A stretch of DNA of 64,000 nucleotides from Aliarcobacter skirrowii CCUG 10374. Its GTDB lineage: Bacteria > Campylobacterota > Campylobacteria > Campylobacterales > Arcobacteraceae. Of this stretch, positions 50,784 to 61,250 are shown one piece after another. The DNA lies in contig NZ_CP032099.1 of assembly GCF_003544835.1 (NCBI RefSeq), positions 186,001 through 250,000 of the forward strand, given 5' to 3'. The notes under the pieces are model-generated. The model was given only the letters and a program-made list of their open reading frames with translations, had not been told where the DNA came from and ran no database searches. Each line of letters starts with the position of its first letter. The stretch's first letter is position 1. Position numbers and translations under genes: made by a program.

Positions 50784-53370
50784 AGTAAAAGTTTTTGAAA
50801 TTGCTGAAGAGGCTGGATCAACAAGCGCTGAGGTAATGCAAAAAGCAAAAGAGTTAGGAATAGAGTTAAAAACAGCTCAGGCTGCTGTATCTTTTGAAGA
50901 TGCAGAAGAGATTATGCAATATATTCTTACAGGAAAAAGTTCTAAGATTAAAGAGCCTATAGAAAAACCAAAAAAAATTGAAGTAAAAAAAGAAGAGTCT
51001 AAAGAGGAAAAAATTGAACCTATAAAACAAGAGACTACAATAAAAAAAGCTACAAAAAAAGATTTAGATATTCCTATTGATGATAAAGAAGTTGAAGTAT
51101 CTGCTGTGAAAGTTGTTCCAAAAAGAAAAGGTCTTGTAATTATTAAGAAAAAAAGAGATACTGAGATTGACAATAAAACTCCTGAAAAAGAGAGTGTTGT
51201 TCAAAAGAAATCTCAAAAATCTCTAAGTGAGATATTCAGCGATGATAGTGGAAATAAAAACTTTGAAAATCAAAATAGTAAAAAAGCTGATATTGCATCT
51301 TCAAAAGTAAAAAAAGAGAAGAAAAAAACTCCTATAAAAGCTCAAGAACATGGTAAAAAAATCGAAGTTATAAGTGATGATAAAGAGTTTAAAAGTAGTG
51401 ATGACTCTTTATTAGGAGAAGAGGTTGTTTTATTTGATATGGATTTATCTGATACATACAAAATCTTTGATGAACCAAAGCCAGTTAATAGTGCAAATCA
51501 TTCAAGAAGTTCAAAACCAGCCGCTTTTGGAAATGCACCAACAGGACTTAAAAGAGGGAAAAGAAAAAAAAGAGTTGTAAGAGTTCAAGAGAAAGCTGAA
51601 ATAACTTCTGTTACAATTCCTGAAGATATTAGAGTTTATGAGTTTGCTGAAGCTTGTGGAAAATCTCCAGCTGAGGTTATAAAAGTTTTGTTTAGCCTTG
51701 GAATGATGGTTACAAAAAATGACTTTTTAAAACAAGATGAGTTAGAGATTCTTGGTGAAGAGTTTGGAATAGAGGTAACTGTAAAGGATGCCTTAGAAGA
51801 TGTAAATTATGAGGAGAGTTATGATGAATTAGAAGTTGATACAAGTTCATTTATAACAAGACCTCCTGTTGTTACAATTATGGGGCATGTTGATCATGGT
51901 AAAACTTCACTTCTAGATAAAATTAGAAGTTCAAAAGTTGCATCAGGTGAAGCTGGTGGAATTACTCAACATATAGCTTCTTATACAATTACAAAAAATG
52001 GTCAAAAAATTACATTTGTTGATACTCCAGGTCACGAAGCATTTAGTGCAATGAGAACAAGAGGGGCTAATGTTACAGATATTATAATAATAGTTGTTGC
52101 AGCTGATGATGGAGTTAAAGCTCAAACAGAAGAGGTTATTTCACATGCAAAAGCAAGTGGTTGCCCAATAATAGTTGCTATGAATAAAATGGATAAAGAG
52201 AGTGCTAATCCTGATATGGTAAAAGCACAAATGGCTGAAAAAAACTTAACTCCTGTTGATTGGGGTGGAGATATTGAATTTATTGGAGTATCTGCAAGAA
52301 CAGGTGATGGAATTGAAGATTTACTTGAGAATATTTTAATTCAAGCTGAACTTTTAGAGTTAAAAGCTGATCCAACAGCAAAAGCAAAAGCTACAGTAAT
52401 TGAATCATCTTTAGAAAAAGGAAGAGGACCAGTTGCTAATATTATAGTTCAAAATGGTACTTTAAGAGTTGGAGATAATATTGTTTGTGATACAACATTT
52501 GGTAGAGTAAAGGCTATTACAAATGATATGGGAGAGCTTGTAAAAGAGTTAGGACTTAGTGAAACAGGAACAGTTTTAGGACTGAATGAAGTTCCAAGTA
52601 CAGGTTCAAGTATGGTTGCAATGGATAGTGAAAAAGAGGTTCGAGAGATTGCAATGACAAGAGCTGAGCATGCAAGATTAAAAGAGTTGTCAAAATCTAC
52701 AAAAGTTTCACTTGAAGAGATGAGTGGATTAATAGCTGAAGGTAAGATAAAACAACTTCCAGTTATTATTAAAGCTGATGTTGGTGGAACTTTAGAGGCT
52801 ATTAAAGGCTCTTTAGAGAAAATTGCTAATGATGAAGTTAAAGTAAAAGTTGTTCACTCTGCTGTTGGTGGAATTACTGAAAGTGATATTGTTTTAGCAA
52901 GTGCTAGTGAAGGTTGTATAATTTTAGGATTTAATGTAAGACCTACAGGTGCAGTTAAAGCAAAAGCAAAAACTGATGGTGTTGATATTAAAACTTACTC
53001 AATTATTTATGATTTACTTGATGATGTAAAAGATGCACTATCTGGAATGATGAGTGCAGTTATTAGAGAAGAGAATACTGGACAAGCAGAAGTTAGAGAT
53101 ACATTTGTTGTTCCAAAAATTGGAACTGTTGCTGGATGTATGGTAACAGATGGTAAAGTAATCAGAGGTGGTCACGCTAGAATTATTAGAGATGGAGTTG
53201 TTACATATACTGGAAAAATATCATCTTTAAAACGATTTAAAGATGATGTTAAAGAGGTAGCAAATGGGTTTGAGTGTGGAATTATGTTTGAAAAATTTAA
53301 TGATATAAAAGTTGGAGATTTCATAGAAACATTTATTCAAATTGAAGAGAAGGTTTCTATAGATAACTAA
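50773..53370 (+). CDS. infB: Translation initiation factor IF-2
   Basis: IF-2 places initiator tRNA on the ribosome with GTP. The 865 residues have an IF2 N-terminal fold (VFEIAEEAGSTSAEVMQKAK), a long Lys/Glu-rich linker (about 55-270), a second N-domain (VYEFAEACGKSPAEVIKVL) and the G domain with GHVDHGKT (371-378), DTPGHEAF and NKMD. Domains II to IV follow to the end (VRPTGAVKAKA, DTFVVPKIGTVAG). Length is normal. It starts inside ylxR and is followed 1 base later by rbfA. Confidence 0.96.
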   Translation: MSDKVKVFEIAEEAGSTSAEVMQKAKELGIELKTAQAAVSFEDAEEIMQYILTGKSSKIKEPIEKPKKIEVKKEESKEEKIEPIKQETTIKKATKKDLDIPIDDKEVEVSAVKVVPKRKGLVIIKKKRDTEIDNKTPEKESVVQKKSQKSLSEIFSDDSGNKNFENQNSKKADIASSKVKKEKKKTPIKAQEHGKKIEVISDDKEFKSSDDSLLGEEVVLFDMDLSDTYKIFDEPKPVNSANHSRSSKPAAFGNAPTGLKRGKRKKRVVRVQEKAEITSVTIPEDIRVYEFAEACGKSPAEVIKVLFSLGMMVTKNDFLKQDELEILGEEFGIEVTVKDALEDVNYEESYDELEVDTSSFITRPPVVTIMGHVDHGKTSLLDKIRSSKVASGEAGGITQHIASYTITKNGQKITFVDTPGHEAFSAMRTRGANVTDIIIIVVAADDGVKAQTEEVISHAKASGCPIIVAMNKMDKESANPDMVKAQMAEKNLTPVDWGGDIEFIGVSARTGDGIEDLLENILIQAELLELKADPTAKAKATVIESSLEKGRGPVANIIVQNGTLRVGDNIVCDTTFGRVKAITNDMGELVKELGLSETGTVLGLNEVPSTGSSMVAMDSEKEVREIAMTRAEHARLKELSKSTKVSLEEMSGLIAEGKIKQLPVIIKADVGGTLEAIKGSLEKIANDEVKVKVVHSAVGGITESDIVLASASEGCIILGFNVRPTGAVKAKAKTDGVDIKTYSIIYDLLDDVKDALSGMMSAVIREENTGQAEVRDTFVVPKIGTVAGCMVTDGKVIRGGHARIIRDGVVTYTGKISSLKRFKDDVKEVANGFECGIMFEKFNDIKVGDFIETFIQIEEKVSIDN

Positions 53371-53371
53371 T

Positions 53372-53734
53372 ATGAAAAGTATAAATCTTCAAAGAACAGA
53401 ATCACTACTAATGGAGCTTATTCCTCAAGCTCTATCATCTTTAAGTAATGATCTTATAAACTCTTTAGCAATTACAGGAGTTAATTGCAAAAAGGGTAAA
53501 TATGATGCAATAGTATATTTTGATGGAAGTGATTTTAGCAAAGAGCAAAATGATGAGATAATCAAAAATTTAATTAAAGCAAATGGTAGATTAAAAAGTG
53601 AAATTCTAAGTGCAACTGGATGGTATAAATGCCCAAATTTTAGATTTGAAGTTGATACAAGCTTAGAGAATTCAAAAAATATAGAAGATCTATTTGCAAA
53701 AATAAAGAAAACAAAAAAGAGTGATGAAGAATGA
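53372..53734 (+). CDS. rbfA: Ribosome-binding factor A (RbfA)
   Basis: RbfA is a small KH-type protein that helps mature the 30S subunit and its 16S rRNA 5' end. The 120 residues contain [17 protein letters not shown], the strand-helix of [17 protein letters not shown], and [19 protein letters not shown]. It starts 1 base after infB and overlaps rimP by 4. Confidence 0.88.
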   Translation: MKSINLQRTESLLMELIPQALSSLSNDLINSLAITGVNCKKGKYDAIVYFDGSDFSKEQNDEIIKNLIKANGRLKSEILSATGWYKCPNFRFEVDTSLENSKNIEDLFAKIKKTKKSDEE

Positions 53735-54159
53735 ATTTAGAAGAGCAAATTAAACTAATAGTTGAAAATAGTGGACTTAACTTATATGATATTGTTACAA
53801 CTAAAGAGCATGATAGAAATATATTTAGAGTTATTGTAACTTCAAAAGATGGTGTAAATTTAGATAAATGTGCTGAGATTTCAAGAGTTATCTCTCCTCT
53901 TTTAGATGTAGAAGAACCAATGGGTGGAAAATATAACCTTGAGGTTAGTTCTCCTGGAATTGAGAGAAAATTAAAAAAAATAGAACACTTTATTGCAAGT
54001 GTTGGTGAAAAAGTTAAAGTAAAAAATATAGATACAGAAGTTTTTAAAGGTGAGTTAATTTTTGCTGATGAGAACAAAATAGTTGTTAAAACAGATAATT
54101 TAGAAGTAGAGATTGCTCATAATGATATTTTAAGTGCAGCAACTTATTTTGAGTGGTAA
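53731..54159 (+). CDS. rimP: Ribosome maturation factor RimP
   Basis: RimP assists 30S maturation. The 142 residues show [37 protein letters not shown], the family signature [20 protein letters not shown], and a C-terminal SH3-like domain (GEKVKVKNI). It overlaps rbfA by 4 bases. Together with infB it forms the usual translation-factor unit (without nusA here). Confidence 0.93.
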   Translation: MNLEEQIKLIVENSGLNLYDIVTTKEHDRNIFRVIVTSKDGVNLDKCAEISRVISPLLDVEEPMGGKYNLEVSSPGIERKLKKIEHFIASVGEKVKVKNIDTEVFKGELIFADENKIVVKTDNLEVEIAHNDILSAATYFEW

Positions 54160-54171
54160 AAATATAAAACA

Positions 54172-55179
54172 ATGAAAATTGATGATAATTTCTATATGAA
54201 ATTAGCCATTGATGAGGCTTGGAAATATCAACTTTTAACATATCCAAATCCTGCTGTTGGATGTGTTGTTGTAAAAGATGGAAAGCTTTTGGCAATAGAG
54301 GCTCACAAAGAAGCAGGATTGCCACATGCAGAAGTAAATGCTTTAAAAACAGCACTTCTTAGCAAAGAGCCTAACTCTTTACTAAAAATATTAGAAAATA
54401 GTTCTGATATACATGAATATTTAATAAAAAATCATAATAATTTTTTTAATGATTGTGAAATATATACTACTTTAGAGCCTTGTAATCATGAAGGAAAAAC
54501 TCCATCTTGTGCAAAACTTTTATCTATTTTAAAACCACAAAGAGTAATTATTGGTTCAATTGATACAAATAAAGTAGCAAGTGGTGGAATTAAAACTTTG
54601 GAAGAATCTAATATCAAAGTTACAACAAAAGTTTTAAAAAAAGAGTGTGATAATCTTCTTCTACCTTTTAAATCTTGGCAAAATAAGAGCTGTATCTTCT
54701 TTAAAATGGCACAAACACTAAATGGTATGATTGATGGGTCGGTTAGCTCTCAAAGAGCTAAATTGTATCTTCATATGCTTAGAGATAAGATAGATTTACT
54801 TTTAATTGGTGGAAATAGCGTAAGAGTTGATAAACCTACACTTGACACTAGGTATGTAAAAGGTAAAAATCCAGATATATTTATATATAGTAAAAATAAG
54901 GTTTTTAGCCAAAATATACCACTATTTAGTGTACCAAATAGAAAAGTAATAATAAGTGATGATTTGTTTAAAATACTTGATTATAAGTTTATTATGGTTG
55001 AAGGTGTTTATAACTTACTTGATATTTTAAAAGATAAGATAGATTTTGTAGTTTTAATAGTAAGTCCAAAGATAAGAGATGGTATAAATGCTACAAACTC
55101 TTTAAATATTGATTTTGAGATACTTCATGAAAACTATTTAGGTGATGAGAAGATTGTTTTTTTAAAGAAGAGAGATTAA
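54172..55179 (+). CDS. ribD: Bifunctional riboflavin biosynthesis protein RibD
   Basis: RibD deaminates then reduces the pyrimidine intermediate of riboflavin synthesis. The 335 residues have a deaminase domain with PNPAVGCVVVKDG (25-37), zinc His in HAEVNAL (52-58) and two Cys in EPCNHEGKTPSC, with GSIDTNKVASGG. A reductase domain follows (FFKMAQTLNGMIDG, DLLLIGGNSVRVDKPTLDTR). It carries an insert of about 30 residues between the His and Cys motifs (LSKEPNSLLKILENSSDIHE). No FMN riboswitch is seen upstream. Confidence 0.93.
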   Translation: MKIDDNFYMKLAIDEAWKYQLLTYPNPAVGCVVVKDGKLLAIEAHKEAGLPHAEVNALKTALLSKEPNSLLKILENSSDIHEYLIKNHNNFFNDCEIYTTLEPCNHEGKTPSCAKLLSILKPQRVIIGSIDTNKVASGGIKTLEESNIKVTTKVLKKECDNLLLPFKSWQNKSCIFFKMAQTLNGMIDGSVSSQRAKLYLHMLRDKIDLLLIGGNSVRVDKPTLDTRYVKGKNPDIFIYSKNKVFSQNIPLFSVPNRKVIISDDLFKILDYKFIMVEGVYNLLDILKDKIDFVVLIVSPKIRDGINATNSLNIDFEILHENYLGDEKIVFLKKRD

Positions 55180-55201
55180 TTATTTTTCATATTTTAATAA
55201 A

Positions 55202-55221
55202 AAGCTAGATTTCTCTAGCTT
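55202..55221. terminator. Bidirectional terminator between ribD and efp
   Basis: AAGCTAGA and TCTAGCTT form an 8-bp stem with a 4-base loop TTTC; A-rich left flank and T-rich right flank suit both converging transcripts. Confidence 0.7.
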
Positions 55222-55226
55222 ATTTA

Positions 55227-55787
55227 TTATTTTACTTTTTCTAAGTATTCACCTGTTCTAGTATCTACTTTTATTACATCACCTTCAAGTATATGAAAAG
55301 GTATTTGCACAACAGCTCCACTTTCTAAAGTAGCAGGTTTTCTACCACCTTGAGAGTCACCTTTAAAGTTTGGTGGAGTCTCTATAATTTTAAGTTCAAC
55401 TACCATTGGAGGCTCAACTGTAATAGCTTTACCATTGAAATACATCATATCTACTTGCATTCCATCTATTATCCAATCTTTAGCATCTCCCACTTGATCA
55501 TAAGTAAGTCCTTCTTGCTCATATGTATTTACATCCATAAATTGAAGTAGCTCACCATCATCATACAAAAATTGCATCTGCTTTTGAACAAGATTTGGAG
55601 TTTCACACTTATCACCTGCATGGAAAGTTTTTTCAATAGTTTTTCCATTTAAAAATGACTTAATTTTTGCTCTAACAAATGCAGCACCTTTACCAGGTTT
55701 AACATGTTGATACTCTACGATTTTATATGGAATTCCATCAACTTCGATTTTTAAACCTTTTTTTAATTCACTCATACCAATTGCCAT
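55227..55787 (-). CDS. efp: Translation elongation factor P
   Basis: EF-P relieves ribosome stalling at polyproline. The 186 residues match E. coli EF-P throughout: the tip loop [15 protein letters not shown] puts the usually modified Lys at 33; the tail [16 protein letters not shown] is typical. GGAGAGATT precedes the ATG at 55787. serA is upstream 9 bases away, so they are probably cotranscribed. The Lys-modifying genes (epmA/epmB type) are not here. Confidence 0.96.
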   Translation of the reverse strand: MAIGMSELKKGLKIEVDGIPYKIVEYQHVKPGKGAAFVRAKIKSFLNGKTIEKTFHAGDKCETPNLVQKQMQFLYDDGELLQFMDVNTYEQEGLTYDQVGDAKDWIIDGMQVDMMYFNGKAITVEPPMVVELKIIETPPNFKGDSQGGRKPATLESGAVVQIPFHILEGDVIKVDTRTGEYLEKVK

Positions 55788-55796
55788 AATCTCTCC

Positions 55797-57383
55797 TTAT
55801 ATTTCAGCATAAGCAACAGCAATTGATGCTTCAAGGCTATCAAGCTCACTTATTACTTTTGAGTTTGCTTTTTCATCTATTAGAATAACTGCTAATGCAG
55901 TTCCCTCTTTTCCACGACTTAGTCTAAAATCAGATATATTAATTCCATTTTGACCTAATATATTTCCAACTTTTCCTACAACTCCAGGGATATCTTTGTT
56001 TTTCATAATAATCATTTTACCTTTAGGCTCAACATCAATTTTGAATCCATCAAGCTCAACAACTCTTTGAACATCTTCACCAAATACAGTTCCAGAGATT
56101 GATTTAACACCTTTTGAAGTAGTTATTTTAATAGTAACTTTATTTTTATATCCGCTACTATTTGTTAAAGCTTTAGTTGAAAGATCAATACCTTTCTCTT
56201 TTGCAATAAAGTTTGCATTTACATAGTTTACACTACTTCCAGAGCTAACACTTAACACTCCAACACTTGCAAAAGTTTGTAAAGAGTCAACAAATTCAGA
56301 TAGTTCACCCTCAGCACTTACTTCAATAGCTCTAATTTCACTTTTACTAATTTGTGCTAATAAAAATGCCATTTTTTGTGTTAATTCTATATATGGTTTT
56401 ACAAATGAAGGTATTTTGCTCTCATCAATTGGAAGATTTAATGCATTTGGATAAGAGATTCCTCTAGCACTCTCTATTGCATTGTTTGCACTTTGAATAG
56501 AGATCTCTTTTTGACTCTCTTTTGTATTTGCTCCTAAGTGAGCAGTTACTGTAACATTTGGTAAATCTAATAGTGGATGAGAAGTTGCAGGCTCTTTTTT
56601 GAATACATCAATTCCAGCCATTGCAATTTTTCCATTTTTTAGGTTTTCTACTAATGCTTCTTCATTATATAATCCACCTCTAGCACAGTTTATTAATACA
56701 ACACCATCTTTCATCTTTTTAATCTCATCAAAACTAATCATATCGATAGTCTCTTTGTTTTTTGGAGTGTGAATTGTAATAATGTCACAAGCTAAAATAT
56801 CATCAAAATTAGTTGTATATTTAATTCCTAAATCAGTTGCTTTAGTGCTTGGAATATAAGGGTCATAAGTAATTACATCCATCTCAAATGCTTTTGCTCT
56901 AAGTGCAACTCTATGACCAATATTTCCAAAACCAATAACACCTAGTTTTTTACCATAAAGCTCATTTCCATACCAATCTTCTCTTTTCCAAACTCTATCA
57001 ATTTTTAATTGGTTATGAGCGTATGGAAACTTTCTCATACAAGATAACATATGTGCCATTGTAAGCTCAACTGCAGCTATAGTGTTTGCAGTTGGAACAT
57101 TCATAGCAATAATTCCTCTTTTACTACAACCATCTATATCAACATTATCATAACCAACACCAGCTCTAATAATAGCTTTTAAGTTTGTTGCTGCATTTAA
57201 GAACTTCTCATCAACATCTGTTGAAGATCTTGTAATTGCAACATCAGCATCTTTAATAATATCTAATAGTTTAACCTTGTCAATATCAGCTGCATAAACA
57301 TAATTAACATCTTCAGTGTTTTGTAAAATATTTAATCCAGCTTCGTGAATATGGTCACAAACTACAATTGTATGTTTACTCAT
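55797..57383 (-). CDS. serA: D-3-phosphoglycerate dehydrogenase SerA
   Basis: SerA oxidises 3-phosphoglycerate, the first step to serine; SerB at 17918 is the last. The 528 residues are the long (type with intervening domain) form: substrate/NAD domain with LGVIGFGNIGHRVALRAKAF, LINCARGGLYNEEAL and HLGANTKESQ, then an ASB-type domain (about 315-450) and a C-terminal ACT domain (KGKMIIMKNKDIPGVVGKVG) where serine may act as feedback inhibitor. Confidence 0.95.
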   Translation of the reverse strand: MSKHTIVVCDHIHEAGLNILQNTEDVNYVYAADIDKVKLLDIIKDADVAITRSSTDVDEKFLNAATNLKAIIRAGVGYDNVDIDGCSKRGIIAMNVPTANTIAAVELTMAHMLSCMRKFPYAHNQLKIDRVWKREDWYGNELYGKKLGVIGFGNIGHRVALRAKAFEMDVITYDPYIPSTKATDLGIKYTTNFDDILACDIITIHTPKNKETIDMISFDEIKKMKDGVVLINCARGGLYNEEALVENLKNGKIAMAGIDVFKKEPATSHPLLDLPNVTVTAHLGANTKESQKEISIQSANNAIESARGISYPNALNLPIDESKIPSFVKPYIELTQKMAFLLAQISKSEIRAIEVSAEGELSEFVDSLQTFASVGVLSVSSGSSVNYVNANFIAKEKGIDLSTKALTNSSGYKNKVTIKITTSKGVKSISGTVFGEDVQRVVELDGFKIDVEPKGKMIIMKNKDIPGVVGKVGNILGQNGINISDFRLSRGKEGTALAVILIDEKANSKVISELDSLEASIAVAYAEI

Positions 57384-57396
57384 TAAAAAATTCCTA

Positions 57397-59049
57397 TTAT
57401 TTTATTTGATCTTTTAAAATATCACCAAGAGTCATAGACATATCATCATTTACAGACTTTAGCATCTCTCTTTCTTGTTGTTGCTCTAATCTTTTAATAG
57501 ATAGTCTTACTCTATTTTTCTTTGTATCAATATTTATTACTACTGCTTCAAGTTCATCACCAATTTTAATCTCTTCAATATTAACTGGTCCAAAATCTTC
57601 TGTTCTAATAAGTCCGTCAAGATTATTTTCAAGTTTTATAAATACTCCAAAATCTTTTTTATCTTTAACGCTTCCTTTTACAATATCACCAAGTTTATAG
57701 TTATCTTGGAATTTTTTTGCAGGAGATTCAGCTATCTCTTTAATTGAAAGTGAGATATTCTCTTTCTCTTTATCAATTTTGATAATTTTTACTTCAACTT
57801 CATCACCTTTTTTGAATAGGTTTTTACACTTATTATTTGGTTCCCAAGATGCTTCTTCATTGTGCAATAATCCATCAACATCACCTAAAGTAACAAATGC
57901 TCCAAATTCAGTTAGAGTTGAAACTTTACCTTTTAAAACATCTCCAACTTTGTGTGTTTTAATAAATTTATTAAATGGTTTTTCTTGAAGATTTTTTAAA
58001 CTTACTCTTAATCTTTTTTTATCAATATCAAGCTCAATAACTTCAACATTAATCTCATCACCAATAGTTAAAATATCTTTTGGATTTTTAATGTTTTTGT
58101 TCCATGAAAGTTCAGAGATATGTAAAAGACCCTCTATATCATTTCCTAAATCAACAAATGCACCATAAGATTCAAAGTTAGAAACTGTAACAGTAATTGT
58201 ATCTCCAACTTCTAATTTATCTTTAATCTCTTCCCATGGATTTGAAAGAGCTGCTTTGATTGATAGGCTTAAGTGTTGTTTTGATTTATCATAAGATAGA
58301 ACTACAACAGAAACTGTGTCACCTTCATTGTAGTAGTTTGCAGGATTAACAGGACCTTTATAAGAGATTTCATTGTAGTTTACAAGTCCATCAATTCCAC
58401 CTAAATCAACAAACATTCCATAAGAAGTTATTTTTTTAACAACTCCATCAATTGCATCTTTATTTTCTAAGATTTTTGCAACTTTTTCATCTTTTAAGTT
58501 TTTGCTCTCTTCAATTAGTTTTTTTCTTGAAACTATTATTGAACCTTGGTTTTTATTTACTTTAATAACTTTAGCTTTTACGCTTTTTCCGATTGCTCCA
58601 ATACTTTTCATAAAAGATTGAGCCATTGGCATAAAGTATTCACAACCATTTTCATCTTCAATAGTAAAACCACCTTTAGGTTTTACAGCTGTTACTTTTC
58701 CTTCAATAACTACATCTTCAAAATTTTCACCATGAGCTTTTATGAAGTTGTCAAATTTCTCTCTTTGAAGCACTTTTCTATGTGAAATATTTGGTCTTTC
58801 ACCTCTATTTCCCATAAGCATAACAGGAATTGTATCTCCAACTTTATATTTTAACTCACCATTTACAGTAATTTCATTTAAAGATAAAAGTCCCTCTATT
58901 TTTTGACCAACATCAACTAAAACTCTATCATCAGTAATTTCAACAATCACACCATCAACTACAGAGTTATTCTCTGCTTGTTCAAAAGACTCATTAAGCA
59001 TTTGCTCAAAATCAAAGTCTTCACCTAAATCTATATCTTCCATACGCAT
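57397..59049 (-). CDS. rpsA: 30S ribosomal protein S1
   Basis: S1 helps mRNA bind the ribosome. The 550 residues hold six S1 RNA-binding repeats, seen as VVDGVIVEITDDRVLVDVGQ, VEGKVTAVKPKGGFTI, DGVVKKITSYGMFVDLGGID, TVTVSNFESYGAFVDLG, LKGKVSTLTEFGAFVTLG and VKGSVKDKKDFGVFIKL. Start ATG 59049 is set by AGAAGG 6 bases before; a second ATG two codons later is less well placed. The 64-base gap to ispH on the upstream side may hold a promoter, but none is clear. Confidence 0.96.
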   Translation of the reverse strand: MRMEDIDLGEDFDFEQMLNESFEQAENNSVVDGVIVEITDDRVLVDVGQKIEGLLSLNEITVNGELKYKVGDTIPVMLMGNRGERPNISHRKVLQREKFDNFIKAHGENFEDVVIEGKVTAVKPKGGFTIEDENGCEYFMPMAQSFMKSIGAIGKSVKAKVIKVNKNQGSIIVSRKKLIEESKNLKDEKVAKILENKDAIDGVVKKITSYGMFVDLGGIDGLVNYNEISYKGPVNPANYYNEGDTVSVVVLSYDKSKQHLSLSIKAALSNPWEEIKDKLEVGDTITVTVSNFESYGAFVDLGNDIEGLLHISELSWNKNIKNPKDILTIGDEINVEVIELDIDKKRLRVSLKNLQEKPFNKFIKTHKVGDVLKGKVSTLTEFGAFVTLGDVDGLLHNEEASWEPNNKCKNLFKKGDEVEVKIIKIDKEKENISLSIKEIAESPAKKFQDNYKLGDIVKGSVKDKKDFGVFIKLENNLDGLIRTEDFGPVNIEEIKIGDELEAVVINIDTKKNRVRLSIKRLEQQQEREMLKSVNDDMSMTLGDILKDQIK

Positions 59050-59113
59050 TTTGTACCTTCTTGTTTACCAGTTTTTTTTAAAATAGGAAGATTGTACAAA
59101 AAAAAGGCTTAAA

Positions 59114-59953
59114 TTATAGTTTAAAGCCCTCTATTTTATTGATAACTTTTTGAATAACCCAATCAGGAGTGCTGGCACCTGCAGTGATTCCACAAAATTT
59201 TTTATCTTTAAACCAAGAAATTTCAAGATCTTGTTCATTTTCTATTAAATATGAATCTTTGCAATTTTCTAAACAAATAGAGTGAAGCTGTTTTGTATTT
59301 GATGAACTTTTTCCACCAATTACAATCATAACATCAGCTTTTATTGAAATATCTCTAGCCGCATCTTGGTTTTCAAAAGTTGCATCACAAATTGTATTAA
59401 ATACTCTAACCTCTTTATTTTTAAGTATTAGTTCATTTACTATTTCTAAATATGTCTCTTTTTTCTTTGTAGTTTGAGCAACACAAGCAATTTTACTCTT
59501 TTTGAATTTTAAATTTTTTAAATCTTCTTTGCAAAGAATTATATGAACATCTTCAATATCTGTTGCATAAGACATAACACCTTTAACTTCAGGATGATTT
59601 ATATCTCCAAAAATAACTATTGAGTAGCCCTCTTTTGACATATTTTTTACAATATTTTGTGGAGTTGTTACAAATGGACAAGTTGCATTTATAACTTTTT
59701 TTGTAGTTTTTTTAAGCTCTTTTAACTCATCTTTTGGAATTCCATGAGTTCTAATAATTACAGTATCTTCAGGTTTTACATCACTTAAGTTTGAGTAAAG
59801 TCCAACATTGAAATCTTTTTTTAACCTATTAATCTCATCTTCATTGTGAATTAATGGACCCATAGTAGCGCTATTTTCATATTTTTGTGCAATATTTATA
59901 GCTCTTTTAACGCCAAAACAAAAACCATAACTACTAGCTAACTCAATTTTCAA
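59114..59953 (-). CDS. ispH: 4-hydroxy-3-methylbut-2-enyl diphosphate reductase IspH
   Basis: IspH makes IPP and DMAPP in the last step of the non-mevalonate pathway, using an iron-sulfur cluster. The 279 residues have the cluster Cys at 12 (GFCFGVKRA), in INATCPFV and in FNTICDAT, plus TMGPLIHNEDEI, IRTHGIPKDEL and TAGASTPDWVI. Downstream of aroA by 9 bases. Confidence 0.95.
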   Translation of the reverse strand: MKIELASSYGFCFGVKRAINIAQKYENSATMGPLIHNEDEINRLKKDFNVGLYSNLSDVKPEDTVIIRTHGIPKDELKELKKTTKKVINATCPFVTTPQNIVKNMSKEGYSIVIFGDINHPEVKGVMSYATDIEDVHIILCKEDLKNLKFKKSKIACVAQTTKKKETYLEIVNELILKNKEVRVFNTICDATFENQDAARDISIKADVMIVIGGKSSSNTKQLHSICLENCKDSYLIENEQDLEISWFKDKKFCGITAGASTPDWVIQKVINKIEGFKL

Positions 59954-59962
59954 AATTTATCC

Positions 59963-61240
59963 TTAGTATAAAGAGTCTAAAATCTCTTTAAAATTTGGGA
60001 ATGAAGCATTTATGCACTCTATATCTTCTATATTCATTCCACAAACAAGTCCAGCAATAGCAAAACTCATAGCAATTCTATGATCTCCAAATGAGTCAAT
60101 TGTTGCAGCTTTAAGTTCTCCTCCAACAATCTCATAACCATCTTCAAACTCTGTATAATTTACACCACAAAGAGCTAAATTATCAACTACAGCTTTTATT
60201 CTATCACTCTCTTTTACTCTTAACTCTTTTGCATTTTTTACAAGCGATTTACCATTTGCTAAACTCATTGCAATGCTAAGCGCTGGAAGTTCATCTATAA
60301 GCCAAGATATCTTTTGGCTTACTTCAACACCATTTAACTCATTTCCAATTACTTCAATATCCCCAATTGGTTCATAAATATTCTCTTTTTCAATATAATT
60401 TACTATTGCACCCATTCTTTTTAAAACTTCATAAGCCTCAATTCTTGTTGGATTTAAAGATACATTTTTTATTACAACTCTTGAATTTTTATTAATAGCA
60501 GCTGCAACTGCAAAGAAAAATCCACTTGATGGATCTGCAGGTACTGTTATATTCAAAGGTTTTAAATAGTTAGTTAAAGGTTTTATATTAATAAATCCTT
60601 CACTATCAGTAAAAATTTCAGCTCCCATACCTTTTAACATTCTCTCAGTATGATCTCTTGTTAATTCATTCTCTTTATAACGACTTACATTAGTAGCTCT
60701 TAAAGCTGCTAAAATCATAGCTGATTTAACTTGAGCTGAATCAACTGGAGAAGAGTAAGTAAACGGTTGAAGATTTTTTTCACCTCTAATAAATAGTGGT
60801 GCTTTATTACCATTCTCTCTTCCATCAATTTTTGCTCCAATGCTTCTTAGTGGATCAGCAACTCTTTTCATAGGTCTGCTTCTTAAATATTTATCTCCAC
60901 TTAAAACAAAACTTCCCTCTACGCTTGCTAATAGACCACAAAATAGTCTCATAGCTGTTCCAGAGTTCCCACAATCAAGTACATCATCAGGTTCACTTAG
61001 TTTTTTTACAGGAGTAATTTCGATGCTGCTTCCATCTTGAACAATTTTTGCACCAAGTTGCTCTACAATTTTTAAGGTGTGTAGAGTATCTTCAGCTAAA
61101 AGATAGTTTTTTACATACGAAGTTTTATCAGAAAAAAGTGAAAACATCGCACATCTGTGTGATATTGATTTATCACTTGCTATATTGTCTATAACTACAT
61201 TAAAAGGCTTTGATAATCTATTGATACAAAAATTTTTCAC
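59963..61240 (-). CDS. aroA: 5-enolpyruvylshikimate-3-phosphate synthase AroA
   Basis: AroA joins PEP to shikimate 3-phosphate in aromatic amino-acid synthesis. The 425 residues contain [14 protein letters not shown] (substrate loop), [68 protein letters not shown] and [14 protein letters not shown]. Between pheT and ispH, with 10- and 9-base gaps. Confidence 0.96.
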   Translation of the reverse strand: MKNFCINRLSKPFNVVIDNIASDKSISHRCAMFSLFSDKTSYVKNYLLAEDTLHTLKIVEQLGAKIVQDGSSIEITPVKKLSEPDDVLDCGNSGTAMRLFCGLLASVEGSFVLSGDKYLRSRPMKRVADPLRSIGAKIDGRENGNKAPLFIRGEKNLQPFTYSSPVDSAQVKSAMILAALRATNVSRYKENELTRDHTERMLKGMGAEIFTDSEGFINIKPLTNYLKPLNITVPADPSSGFFFAVAAAINKNSRVVIKNVSLNPTRIEAYEVLKRMGAIVNYIEKENIYEPIGDIEVIGNELNGVEVSQKISWLIDELPALSIAMSLANGKSLVKNAKELRVKESDRIKAVVDNLALCGVNYTEFEDGYEIVGGELKAATIDSFGDHRIAMSFAIAGLVCGMNIEDIECINASFPNFKEILDSLY

Positions 61241-61250
61241 TTTTTATTCC

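Noticed and set aside
50877-51173. Minus-strand frame of 98 codons inside infB
   Set aside because: It is a shadow of the Lys/Glu-rich linker of IF-2, rich in Phe and Ser, with no start signals.
53640-54077. Minus-strand frame of 145 codons over rbfA-rimP
   Set aside because: It covers two conserved genes on the plus strand and shows no family features of its own.
54160-54171. FMN riboswitch ahead of ribD
   Set aside because: Only 12 bases separate rimP and ribD, so there is no room for it.
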